A DNA stretch of 64,000 bases, taken from the NCBI GenBank assembly GCA_033439765.1, contig JAULSN010000001.1, forward strand, positions 2,108,001 through 2,172,000, written 5' to 3'. Positions within the stretch are counted from its first letter, which is position 1. Each line of letters begins with the position of its first letter. Both the position numbers and the translations under genes were made by a program. The stretch is from Lasiosphaeria ovina (taxonomy: Eukaryota > Ascomycota > Sordariomycetes > Sordariales > Lasiosphaeriaceae). The notes beneath the pieces are model-generated. The model made no database searches, was not told the origin of the DNA, and saw nothing but the letters and a program-made list of their open reading frames with translations. Of this stretch, positions 31,734 to 44,200 are shown one piece after another.

Positions 31734-33549
31734 CTAGAGAGTGTATAGGAAGTCTGGCCGGCGATCGCCCAGCATCTCAATCTCCTTGTTGCTGAGGCCT
31801 GTGATCCAATGGTCGCGCTCGCCGCGGCGGCGCTTGGCGTTCTCACGGCGGAGTAGGATTGTCATGAGGCAGGAGCCGCCAAACAGGAACACGGCCATGA
31901 AGCCCATGACGACGCCGTGGCCCTCGGGGAAGCGCGGGCCGTTGAAGTAAATGTTGCTGCTGATCACGCCGCTGAGATTTCCCCAGCCGATGACGAAGCC
32001 CAGCACGACACCGCGCTTGTAGACGCCCTCGATATTGTTGGCCATCCAGCTGATGGTGTTGGCGATACATGGGTAGATGCCCAGCGCGCCGAGGAAGACG
32101 CCCACGTACTGGACGGCCGCGTTGTCGGAGCCGAGCAGTAGGGCAAAGCCTACGACGCCGAACAGGGACACGATGATGTTGCAGAGGCCGCGCTGGCGCG
32201 TGCGGTCGGCGATGAAACCGATGACGACGGTGAAGATGGCAGCCGCGGCGTATGGCGGAACCGACATGAGCTGGGCGCGAATTACGCTCGAATTCCAGCC
32301 CAGGTCGTTGATGATGGTGGGCAGGAACAGCGAGAAGGCGTAGAGAGGCATGTCGCAGCCCATGTAGATGAGCATGCCGAGCCACATCTTCCAGTCCTTG
32401 AGCGCGGACCAAAAGTACGCCATCTTGAACGATTCATGCTCTGCCGATGACTGCTGGTCCATCTTCAGCCGCCGCAGCACACGCGCCCGGTCCTGGTCCG
32501 ACAGGAACGTGGCCTCGTCTGGGAAGTCGTGAACCATCCAGAAGGACACAAGCCCCACGATAACCGTCAGCAGCCCCTCGAGAATAAATATCCAGGCCCA
32601 CCCCGGCCTCCCGCCGATACCGTCCATTTCCTCGATTGCAGCGGCCAGCAGCCCTCCAAATGATCCCGACAGCGCGGCGGCCGAGAAGAAGATGGCGGCA
32701 CGGACGCCGAACTCGGAGCGCTTGTACCAGCACGACAGGTAGTAGTTGACGCCAGGGAAGAGGCCGGCTTCGGTGAGGCCTAGAAACCATCTGGCCGACA
32801 TAAGGCCAGACCAGTTGTAGACGAAACCCATGCCCAGCATACTGCAGCCCCACAGAGCCCTGCGCAGAGCCGTGAGCTCGTTGGTCCTAGAGTCGGGGGA
32901 AGACTGCACTCACATGATGATGGGGATGAAGATGGACGGTCTTAACTTCTTGAGGAGGATGTTCGTCAGAGGCTCAAACACGGCGTACGAGACGAAAAAT
33001 ATAGAGAGAGTGGCATTGTAGCTTGAAGTGGTGAGATGGAGTGACTGCGAGAGACCAGCAATTTTGGCGTTGCCAATATTCGTGCGGTCCAAAAAGGCCA
33101 GCAAGTATAGGAAGCATAACTAGAGGACGTTATCAGCATCTAGCTGCGTGGCTGATTCCTACTGCATATTAAGGGGGTGGGGAAAAGGGGGCAAACAGAG
33201 ATCGGATGGCCGTGGGGAGGGGCACTGGGGAGGGGTACAGATTGCACGACTGACCCATGGAAGAAGCTTCAAGTCAAGGCGCCAAAGGAGTTTGCGGTCC
33301 TAGAACAAGCGGAAGAAGCCGTCAGCTCTCTGTGTGCAGCCATTTGCGACATGTGCCATGTGCACACCTGCATCGTATAGCATAGCACGCATCTCTTGGC
33401 GAGCAGCGGGACGGAGCGGAGCGGGCACTTACGATATCCGCCCTCTCGGCCTCGCTGAGGTGGGCATCCGGGTCGGGGGGGAGATCCAGCGCGCCCTCAT
33501 CGTGGCTGCGGTGGCCATCGTTGGAGTTGGCGTCTTTCTCGTCGCTCAT
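31734..33549 (-). CDS. MFS transporter, Dal5/TNA1-type anion:cation symporter
   Basis: Plasma-membrane permease of the major facilitator superfamily, ACS family, whose fungal members import allantoate, nicotinate, biotin, pantothenate and similar carboxylates. Exons in transcript order: 33549-33433, 33299-33255, 33119-32914, 32859-31734, joining to 497 residues. The 45-nt exon 2 encodes DRKLLWRLDLKLLPW, the charged segment before TM1. Family motifs: FLYLLAFLDRTNIGNAKI in TM1, RWFLGLTEAGLFPGVNYYLS around TM4, and NDLGWNSSVIRAQLMSVPPY after the central loop. About 12 TM segments are visible. The hydrophilic N-terminus (MSDEKDANSN) is cytosolic. The ATG at 33549 is used; the frame upstream has no ATG. 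The substrate cannot be told. Confidence 0.9.
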
Positions 33550-36500
33550 CTTCACTATAGGTTCGAGGGCGAACCACCCGCTTGACTTGACGGTCCTGAC
33601 TGTTTGCCCGGGAGAGGACTGGGGTTAGCTGGCTTTGGCAGGTCCCATACGTGCTCGAAGAGATGGTGTACGGCAGCTATGCAGAGGGCCAGGGAAGGGG
33701 GAGTCGAGCCAGGAAATGAAATGAGTTTCGCGGGGAAGTTCTGGTTTGAGGTTTCCAAATGGCAAACTGCGGGGGAGCAAGGCCAGGTAGAGAAGGGAGG
33801 CAAGGGACGGAAGATAAACCCGGGGAAGTGAACTGTAATCCAGACGGAACAAGTTGCAGAGAGACTCAATCACTTATGCCAAAAGTCAAAATGAACACTG
33901 GACGACCTGGAGCCAACGAAGTGATCATGGGACCAGTGGACAAAGGCCAAGTGCAAGGGAACATGGAGCCGCCAAAAAGCATCCGAGGCTCGCTGAGGGT
34001 GCATTGGCCTCATCACTCACCCATGGCTCATGTTTACTGGTCCTAGAACAACCTCTCGTTCGGCATTAGTCGCAAGCGCAAATGCTAACTCCGCTTTCTT
34101 CGGCGCCGCCGTTGAGACGGGGATTCTCAGCGAAAGGCCCACGGGAATACGTGTGGTGTAGATGCGGGCGCGCGGAGAAGGGGGGTTAGGTAGGTGGAGA
34201 GGGGGGAGGAATGCGACCCTCCACGGCTCCCCTTTCTCTGCAACGGGGTTGCGTTGCAGGAAACCTGGAAGAGAGCGACGGAAAGTCGGGAGGAGGCTTC
34301 TGCGGAATTGTCCAAAGCGGCAATTGAGTCGGCGATGATCTCAAAGGCCCCGCTGTCCCCGGCCTTGTTTCGGTCGGCAGGTGTGGTAGGTGTTGAGGGA
34401 GGTGCCGTTCGACCGGTTATTGGTAGGCGACGGCCAGGCGTCGTGGAGGCGGCGCCAGGGGCCTCGACAAACCGTCCAAGAACAGGGAAAGCAAACCAAC
34501 ACCACAACAGGTGGCGAGTTAAAAGTGCGGAGGTGGCAGTGGCAGTAGCTATGGCAGCAGCAGCTCCAGCACGAGCAACAACAGCAACACCTCTGGTCCT
34601 GCTGGGCAAGCTTTTAAAGCTGGGGAATAATACAATGAAGTTTGAGGTGGGCTTGCTTGCGCCAAATGCAAGAAAACGCCACACGCGGATGCCACCCTCC
34701 ACCATTGTGCGGATGCTGTCTCAAAATGACCCCGACATTGGCAACTCTGGCCGGCCGGACGGACATGCAGACGCAATACCCGTGTCTTTTTACCCCCCGG
34801 CCAACCACTGCTTAGGTGATTAGTAGTTTTTAGCCCCTCGTTCGCCTTGTTTGTGCACTCTCCGTGACGACGCCGAATGCACTCTGCCATTCGCTCTTCA
34901 ATAGAACAAACAGCATTGGCCTGCGCCTCCGTCGAGCCCAGCACGCTCTGGACTCTCTTAGCCCCAGCTCACTTACCCGGTCTCGACAAAGCCAATGTGG
35001 CAGTCCGAACGCCCAAGCGAGAGCCGAGTAGGATCTTGCCGTGGGATTGATAGTCGTTGGATCTCCATAGTCCGTACCCATGGCTAAGGGAGCTCCCGCG
35101 TTTCCAGAACCGCTCCAATGCCTGCCCCGGAAGGCCAGTACACCAGGTAGTCGAGGAGCTGACAGGGGAGGCGACGGGAGTGGATGGCAGTGGAAGAGGA
35201 ATTAGGTTGTGGGCCCCTGTCCCGAACCGTCAGAGCCGAGTTGTCTTACCTCTGGTCTCCTCATGCCATGGCCCCGGCTACATCCCCAGCGGGAATTTCC
35301 AGAGTCTCCACCACCTTCGTGGGGCCCTCGCATGATGTAGACGCATGCCAGATAGACGAGAGTCGGCCAGAGATGTTACGGTGCTCTTGTCCTTTAGCTT
35401 TGCCGTCATCGGGTCTTAGACCATGTACCAGGCATCCGGTCAGCTGGCGAGCCAGCCAGACAGTCAGTCCGACTGCTTAAAAAGGCACCGTGTGACCCAA
35501 TAATCTGTCTCTTGTCTTCAGACTTCAGCCGACCCTCGAGACATTCAGCGTGCTCTGCCATTTACGGCCTTTACACGGCCGCGCAAAGACACCGGTCCAA
35601 ATGCCAGACCAGGCCGAGAGAATGAAAGAGAGAAGGGGTGCCGACAAAGAAACCCCCTTCAGTCCGCCCTTTCGAGGTTGGGGACACGGCCCGTAGCCGC
35701 GTCCATACATATAGTATCGCTTTTGTGTGCGCTCAAAATCTCGAGTACGGGAAGACAGACGGGCATCCAGAAACAGGGACGGCACTCCGCACAAGGAGCG
35801 GCGCAGCGCACAGAGCACATATGTCCTACACTCGCATCACCACAATATTCGCAAATCCTAGACGGTATCCGCACACAAGATGCATGCCCAGAACATTCGA
35901 GGCGACATCGGACAGGTGTGACAGACTGAAGCCATTCGAGTCCGAGGTGCTGTCACTGACCGGGAAAGTACCGCTGCTTTTTTGTGTCTCTCGCTCGTGG
36001 GTGCATCTTATTGTGCGCGCCCGCCCCTGCTCGCTCGCTCGGGAAAGAACATCTCGCCGTGCAACATGCCCGTGTGGCGACTAGGTTGAAGAGTAGCACT
36101 CTTTAGGGCGGCAAGCCCGAATAAAGTTCAGCTTTAGGCCTTGGAGGCGCTATCCTCGCATCATGGTATCGGTCGACTTCGGGAGCTCGCGGCTCTGGCG
36201 ACGGTCGCTTGCTCTCGACTAGCACTTCTCTGGCAAGGGTGCCTGCTGGCCAGGGCATCGCGTTTGTGTGTGCACCCGGAATATCGGATATGTCAACCAA
36301 CAGGACGTCCGGGCCATGCGTGAATTTGTGGCTTGCGGGTCTCGGTCTGCCTGCAATGGCATTTCCCAAGTAGGTGCCCGCGGATTGGAGGCATGGGGCT
36401 TGATGTCCACGTGCGCCGCGGCCAGTAAATGGTCTAGACAACCATATAGCTGTTGCTGTCACTCTCGCTATCGCTGATAGCTGTGGTTGTGGCTGCAGGA

Positions 36501-38842
36501 GCACTTCCAACTATCGAGACTGGTGGACAATTGGACATGGAGAGGGTGTCACAATCTTTTGCTGCGGCTATCCGCTTCGGTCTTGGTGTCCCTCCCAACT
36601 GCCTCATCGTCACTGATTCACCCGAGTCTGTCCAACTGACGGCCGAGGATGCCAGGGCCGGCCCAGCAAACCAGGCTTACACACATTCTGCTGTACTGTC
36701 CGTCCGATAGAGAATATTCGGGGCCGAATGTTTTTGTTGCCATGGAGCCGAGACGCGTCGGGCCCGTAGGGGTCCCATTTACGCAATGGGAACGGTAAGG
36801 TTGAGCAAGAGTGGTGACAGGCCGCCGAGTTTCGGTAGAAGACTGGCTTGGTAGAAGGCTGGTGGGCGTTTGTTTGCAGAGGCTATTTCTTGGCCGTGAT
36901 TGGCAATGCGGCTGCGTAAGACGGAGAGGCGGCCCTCGCTGCTCTCTGCCGCTTGCCCGGTCGTATCTGTCTCGCAGGCTTCACGCCGATCCAGGGGCCC
37001 CCAATCGAGTCGGCCCCCCTCGGCTTCGGCATGCCTCACAGCTGCGGGGCACACAGTCATCCGCTGGCTCGCGTGAGCAAACAAAGCAAGACGCCGGATC
37101 TTAACTCCAACGAGACTCTATACCGGCCGGGGAACTTGCGGGGTGCATCAATGGCGCTAGCACCGGCACTAGCGCCAGCTTGAGCGGATTTGTCTGCCGC
37201 GTCACATGGGCGGCCAAGTCAAGGCAAGGAACGACCATCAACCATTTTCTTCGGTCAGTTCCCGTTGTGGTTTTGTTGAGCAAGATGTTTTGTCAGCCAC
37301 CGCCATGTCAAACCGGGCTGCTCCCGAGCAATTCAGCTCGGAGAATTCTGCCATGCCACTGGAGGAGCTGTCGGGTGCCCGACGGACGGCGTCTGGCTAG
37401 GCGCATAGGGCGGCCGGAGCGAAGCTTGCATCTTCCCACGAAAGGAAGTGTGCCAAGAGAGTAAATGCATTTGCTGGACTGGAAAGTGTTTTCACCGCTT
37501 GGTGGGCCGGGGATTCGCAAACTATCGGATGCACCTGTCGTGTTGCCGTGGCGTTGACGTCCCAATATTGTCGTCGGAAATAATGCGGTCGGTCCTGAGG
37601 TGGTGGGGGTGCTTGATACTCTCGAGGTGAGGTGTTCAACAAGTCAGGTCGCGCGGGGTCGAAGGGAACCCCCAGCGGACGATCGAGGCCAGAGATGCAT
37701 GCCCACCAGCGAGAAGAGCTTTGGATGCCTTATCCATACATGGCGTCGTCCCGTCATTGGCGATGAACCAGCACAACGTCGTGTGCCTTCTTGGGTTGGG
37801 CCTGGATACTGGAACGCGGTTCGGTTCGGGGGTGTTCGGGCGATGGTTCCGCTCAAGCCCAATGAGCGCTGTGACCAGGGCACCCACAGCGCCCAGATTC
37901 CCCCGAGCCCACAACGCGACTGGACGTGGCCTCCGAAGGCGTTCAGCCACGCCAAGTTGAAGAGATCCGATCAGATTCGGGGTCGGGGCAGCCGCGACAA
38001 AATGCGACCCCAGAACGAGGTTGCTTTGTTCCCATGTTGCGTTGTTTGCGTTTCTGCCTTTGCAAGTTTGCTCATGCAAAAGCAAGCCGAAGATGGTTAC
38101 GGGATGGAATCTGGCTGCACTCTGTGAGGACACACTAAAACCTTAGCCCCTCCCATGGTGGACGTGCATGCAGTTGGCTGCAAGTGATCTGAAAGCAATC
38201 CATCGTGAGCAGCAGGCACGACTGACAGTATGTCAAGGGCCGCTTATGTAAATCTGCCTTTTTGAAGTTTGGCACGATAGATCCGGACAGGGTTGAGGCA
38301 GGTGCGGCCAGAGTGCAGTGTAGATGAATTTCCTTTGATAAGCTGAGAGCTACATTTCCCAGGGTCAGGGTTCAGCGCCAAGGATCACAGTTGTGCTAGA
38401 GAACGAAACAAGAAAAATCAGCATTGGGATATTAGTAGTTGATCCTAGCTGATCAGCTCATATTCATAGCTTCTGGTTTAGGGCAAGACTGCCTACTAAC
38501 AGTTTCCAGGCATAGGTATGCTGTAAAATTTGCAAACCTTCGGCACATTCCCAAGAACCTGGAATGCGTCGGTCTTAGTGTACTTGTGAGGTATCCACTC
38601 GGAGCCAAGACCTCGATTACCCATCCATCAGCCCCTCCGAGCCGCACAATGGACTCAGGAACTTGTCTTGTTCAACCCCTCTCCGATCTCCCGCATCCGA
38701 GCCCGCCCCCATCGGCTTGCCCACCCTGCTTCGGCCCCGCTGTCCGTCTGCGGTCCGATCCCGACGTCGGGCGAAGGCAGCTAGATTCAAGCTCAACGTG
38801 CTGACTGTCTGATCCGAATTCGGAGCCCGCGCCTTTGCCTCG
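33550..38842. other. 5.3-kb stretch without a supported gene
   Basis: Lies between the starts of the divergent MFS and FMO genes. ORFs of up to about 210 codons (for example 34194-34823 + and 34127-34705 -) are mutually antisense, low in complexity and without motifs. I could not spot tRNA or rRNA signatures by eye. The region presumably contains both promoters (the 33550-34100 and 38450-38842 ends). The rest may hold untranslated RNA or fast-evolving genes that I cannot recognise. Confidence 0.45.
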
Positions 38843-41274
38843 ATGCCCAAGACGGTCTGTATCGTCGGTAAGTCCCTGGGCCGCCATCAATCAATAATGA
38901 ACCATGATCAATCATTGACTATCCTTCGCTAACGCCACTCGCCATGTGCTAGGCGCCGGGCCTTCCGGTCTCGTCGCTGCCAAGTCACTGCTCCACGACG
39001 TACCCGGCGACACCTTTGACGTCGCCATATTTGACGCCCAGTCTCGCATTGGCGGGCTATGGCCGGCGCAGAAAGATGACAGCGTCGGCTTGCTCCATCC
39101 CCGCATGGTAGCAAACCAGAGCAAGCACACCGTCCAGTTCAGTGACTTGGCTTGGGGAGATGCCGACCCTGAACTGCCGCGCGCCTGGCAGGTCGGCCGC
39201 TATCTAGAGCGTTACTTCCAGACATACTGTCGCCAAGCAAAGCTAAACCTCGGCTGCCGCGTTGAGAAGGCTGAGCTACTTCCCGCTAGTGACCCGGGAC
39301 CCGCATGGCGTATACACACCCGCTCTCAAGATGGAAAACCCAGCGAACTCACCTTTGACTTTCTGCTGGTTGCGTCTGGCTTCTTCGGCCGGCCTGCCAT
39401 CCCCTCGACCCTGTCCGCCGAGAAACCGGCTGTTCCCGTCATACACAGCAGCCAGTACCGGGATTTGGCCGGCCTGCTCTATGGGACGGAGGGAAAAGGG
39501 GGCAAGATTCTCATTGTCGGAGGTCAGATGTCGGGCATTGAAATCGCCGGCACCATTGCCTCGCATCTTTCGTCTACGTTACACTCTCCTGGAAAAAGTC
39601 ACATACCAATTTCAGACAAATACTCTATCCATCATATCACCCAAAAGCCTGCCTGGGTCTTTCCGCTGCACACGTCTCCAAAGGTAAGAAAAGAGCGATA
39701 ACAAGTTTCAGTCTAATAGTCGAGTCCGCCAAGAAAAGAATTCAAACCTTGACTAACAAAACCAACTCACTTAGCCTGCGTCTTTGTCACCCCCTTTTCT
39801 GCCGTTGGATCTAGGCTCTTACAACCTTGCCAACCGCCCAGAGCCGCTGGTCAACACCCAAGGACATATATCGGTTGATGCAGCTAAGACTGTTCACTCC
39901 ATCTACGAAGCTATTCTCGGAAATGACCAGTCTATCTTCTCGCCAGCCGTCGCTGTCACAGCCGAGGATACTAGCAGTCCGCCGTATCTCGCCGTCAGCG
40001 ACTACTATATGGACTTTGTCCGTTCGGGGCTTATATCCGTCTCCCGCGGCAAGCTCGAGTCTCTCTCAGACCGTAATGCCACCGTCTCGCCCTCGGGAGA
40101 GCAGATCAGCGATATCGCTGCCGTGATACTTGCCACCGGCTTCGAAGCTGCCTCCTCCATCTCATTCCTGCCACCTTCAATCCGCGAGACGCTGTCCCTC
40201 TCCCCTTCAGACCTGAACAACACGCTCGCCCTGGCCTTCCACGGCACGCACCACCCGGGGGTGCCAGCGCTCGGCTTCGTGGGCTTCTACCGCTCGCCTT
40301 ACTGGGGCGTGATGGAGATGCAAGCTCGCCTAGTCACGGCGCTCTGGACAGCCGGCGGCCCAGCCTCGCGCTCGCTGCCGCCAGCCCTGCGCGCCGCTCT
40401 CGACAGCGACACGTCCATCGCCCGCACCCTCGCGTTGCGCACCGACCCGCGCGCCTCCCAGTTCCCCATGGGCGACTACGCGTGGCTCATGCAAGAGTTT
40501 GCCGCCGCGCTCGGCCTGCAACGCTTACTGCCGCCGTCCAGCATGCCGCGGCTGCCGCCCGCGCACAAGACGATGGACGTCCTCACCCCCGCACGCTACC
40601 CAGCCGCGACCCTCAGTGACGCCCAGCGCGCCGAGGTCGCCGCCTCGCTTCGCCAGACTGAAGCCACCGTCCGCGCCGGCCTCGGACCCTCGGCCAGGTT
40701 CGTCGCGCGCGCCGTCTTCCGCTCGCTACTCGGCGAGTGGAAGCTCGAGCGCAGCCTCGTCAGCCGCCTGCCGAGCCACCCCAGCGGCCACTTCAGCGGT
40801 ACGGCGCGGTTCCTGCTGCGTGAGGGCACGCGCGATGGCCGCGGGGACGACGTCGCGATCAAAGAGGTGGATGACGACAGCGACGAGACCGAAGCAGACG
40901 TAGACCTCGGCATGGAGTACCTGTACATCGAGGAGGGCGACTTCACAGCCGACAACGGGCTGCAGTTCCGCGCCTCACGCCGCTACGTGTGGCGCTACAA
41001 CGAGCCCGCCGACGTGCTCAGCGTGTGGTTCGTCCGCACCGACGACCCCAAGCGCGCCGACTACCTGTTCCACCAAGTCCAGTTTGCCGAGCCGCCGTTG
41101 GTGGATGAGGGGCGCGGCTGGTGCGCCTCCGCCGGCCACCTCTGCGTCGACGACTTTTACGACGTCGCCTACGACTTCAACTTCCAAGCTGTCAACCTGC
41201 GCGACTGGCGCCTCGCGTACACCGTCAGAGGCCCCAAGAAGGACTATACCATTGATGGCGTGTATAGACGGTAA
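38843..41274 (+). CDS. Flavin monooxygenase fused to C-terminal DUF6314
   Basis: 751 residues from exons 38843-38867, 38953-39683 and 39775-41274. The first exon is only 25 nt and is split within the FAD-binding motif, GAGPSG at residues 9-14. The N-terminal two thirds is an FMO/BVMO-like flavoprotein that would use NAD(P)H and oxygen on an unknown substrate. A second dinucleotide motif, GGQMSG, starts at residue 198, with Gly replaced by Gln inside the usual GxGxxG. ILATGF occurs further on. From about residue 561 the protein becomes a separate domain (FRSLLGEWKLER to KKDYTIDGVYRR) of DUF6314 type, a beta-rich, lipocalin-like family of unknown role. The ends of both domains are intact. The fusion suggests that the C-terminal barrel handles the substrate or product, but this is inference. 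Confidence 0.88.
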
Positions 41275-44200
41275 ATTTTGTATCTAGGGTACCTATATAG
41301 ATTGATTGAATATGGTTGTGGCTTTGGTTTCGATTTATACTTCTGAGGTTATTCGGACGCTGCTGGTTTTTTCCTGTTCTCTAATTCCGCGTGTGTATAG
41401 AAAAGGGTAGGTATCTATGGAACTTTGTGCCAGTCTTCTCTATGGCCTCTCTCCACCCCGCAGTGTATTATCGTGACGGTACCTGTTGTGGGGGTTGCGA
41501 CCATATAGTTGCTATTGCCCAGATTGTCTAGCAACAGGTATCTGTTTTGCGTCTACTGGCATGTAACGGCACACCGCTACAGTTTCAGTGAGCGAATGGT
41601 TTATCCGGTATAGTTTCGCCGTACCAATATTATTGATCCACAACAGTACGTTGCTGCTTTTTAGCCTCAAGTGTATGTATCCGCCTTAATGTCTCATGCC
41701 TTATGGTTTCCTTCTCTCATTTATTCCATCTCTGGCGATAAAGCCCCAGGTTGCGATTTTCTAATCCAATTCTTATGGCTCGTGGATCGTTCGTCTGTAT
41801 CGTGGTCTGTGTGAGGTTCTTGTCGGTTTCAGGATGCGCCGCTTGGTGGCTGTGGTGAAAGGTGATCGTGGAAGCTTGCAAGGCTCGGCAGAGGTATGAA
41901 TCTGTTGATTTACTGTTAACTCAGGGCGCTGAGAAGAATGTGAATGGAGGTGTTGGTTTCTCATTCATGGTAATGTAAATAAAAAACACGGTGAAACCGG
42001 AGGTGGGATGCTTCAATTTTTTCCTTTTGGCGATGGTGCCCGAGTTTGCTAAAACGAGGCAAGGTAAGGCGAGACGAGATAAGGCAAGTCAAAGGTAAAG
42101 GGAGGCAAGACGAGGCGAGGCAGCATCACGACGCGAGGTAATTTAAAGGACAAGCTTAACAGGATCTCAGCAATACCTACAGCTACTCTACCAACGTATA
42201 GGGGACCAGGAAAGGGCGAGGTCCGCTCATGGTCGAGCTGCCTCGCTTAGCGGCTAGCCCGCCTAGGGGGACGCGTCTCTCGACCTGCCTGACCATGGAA
42301 GGCCATGGAAGCCTCCCTCGCCCACCCCCTCGCCCGGGTCCCTCGACTTCAGACGAAGGAGGGAAGGGAAAGGAGTGAAGAGAGAGACCCACACCATTTT
42401 TTGCAGTCGTGCATGGACCACCATGTTTCTTTATAAAATAACTCGACCTGCCCGCCTTTAACCTCTTCTTCTTCTCTTTTTTTCCCTCATAACTAACTTC
42501 ATTCATTCCCGCTACTGTCCCCTCCCCCTAGTCCCCTCCCTCCAGTAGCTGGAAAGCGTAGGTCCTGGGTTGTCTCCTGGTAAGGGTAACCACGGACTTT
42601 CGTATAATTTTTGTTTTCCGCTGCTCCTTGGTATTACACTGCCTCCTTGGAGCGGCCCCCACTTTTCTTTTTCGCCATGATCGCCGCCTACGGGTGGTGT
42701 CATGGAGAAGAAGGACTTGGTGATCAATAAGCATGCAGTAGCACGTTCAGTTGTTCTCGTTGTTGGCGTTGGCTCTCTGACTCTGTGTGGATGTCGCGTC
42801 GTTGCACAAGCGGCTAGGTAGATTTCATTAGAGACCTTTTGTTACGTCCCTCTTCTGCTCAATGTCCATATGGTGTTGTGATGGTCTCCGAAATCAACGC
42901 AGTGGGTGGCGGTCGAAACGCGTCGCGGCCGCTCGTCGACCTTGAATAACTCCTCAGTAATCTTGGAGCAGGAAAGTACTCGTGGATCCTGTATCCTGGT
43001 GTTTCAGCTATACAATTATTTTACGCAGCATGTGTTCCAAATTTCGTGATTTTCGCGTCACTTTGGGGGAGGCGCGCGGACGCGTTGGCATCGTGACCAG
43101 GACCACGGCAGAGAAGAGCTGAGGTAGGCAAACAGACCCCGAGCAGTATTCTAGAGGCATTATACAATTTACATCATCGCCCAACCGTGTTGATTTTAAG
43201 GCGCTGCTTTTGAAGTTTTCTACACTTTCTTCCTTCGACCTGCCAAAAGAAATCACCACTAGTGGCAGCCGAGCCGTGTTCGACCGTCTCCTAGGGCAAC
43301 CACGACACCCTGAATTATTGGCATCACCGCCACGGCGGTACCGTAAGATGCTTCACGCGACTAACAATTATGCCAAGGCGGAAACGAGTTTTCAGCGGTT
43401 GATAATACTTCGATCGGGCGTTGCTTGCTATTTGATTGCTAGGTATCTCTGTGCCTGCCATCCAAGTGTGTCAGTCTCGGCCACGGCCTGGGACTTTTCT
43501 CCTGGCGACCTGTCCAGCCTTGCCAAGCGAGCTCGGTTATCTAGAGATCCGGCCACAGTGAAGCAGCTCTCTCATGATGTGCCAATCTCAGATAAGTAAG
43601 AGCTAAACTGGCCATCCCAATCTCTCGCACCTCGCCCATCACATGATGATGTGTCCTGTCGGTAGGAGAGCAGCGTAATAGCGATCATTTGATATAATTC
43701 CTGGAAGTCATGGTATTTAGACCATTGGCATGCGTGCTCAATTAATACAACCACGCTTGCTTGCCAGGCACCGCAACAGCGCTCTTGCCATCTACTCACT
43801 TCCCTGCGTGCCGTGATACGAGATTGTGCGAGACTGTTACGCAGAATCAAAGGACCCTGCCGGAATAAATTCATCCCAGGCCCCATCTCACTCGACAAAT
43901 TCTCAAATTGCGACAATGTCTAATGCAGGAACGACCCTAAACACGGGCCTCCAAGGTACTTTTGTCCCACGACAAGCAAGTGTCAAGAGTCCTGCCCATT
44001 GCGGACCACGCTGCGTGCTGTGGCGAGCTGAGACTCGGGACGGCATCAAATTAGCAGGTATGGACGCTCCTGCCTCCAAAGGGAGTACAGCAGTCGCGGA
44101 CACAGCAGCATAGATGGCTCCCCACATAATCTCGAGTTATCTCGACTCAGGTACTTCTAATTCCAGCGTGTTCCCGATAGCTGAAATTGCCCAAACCCTG

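Noticed and set aside
34127..34823. Overlapping ORFs of about 190-210 codons on both strands
   Set aside because: They are antisense to each other, rich in simple Ala/Thr/Ser runs and show no motif or splice structure.
37636..38133. 165-codon minus-strand ORF
   Set aside because: Other overlapping ORFs compete in the same place, and there is no motif or coding-like transition at its ends.
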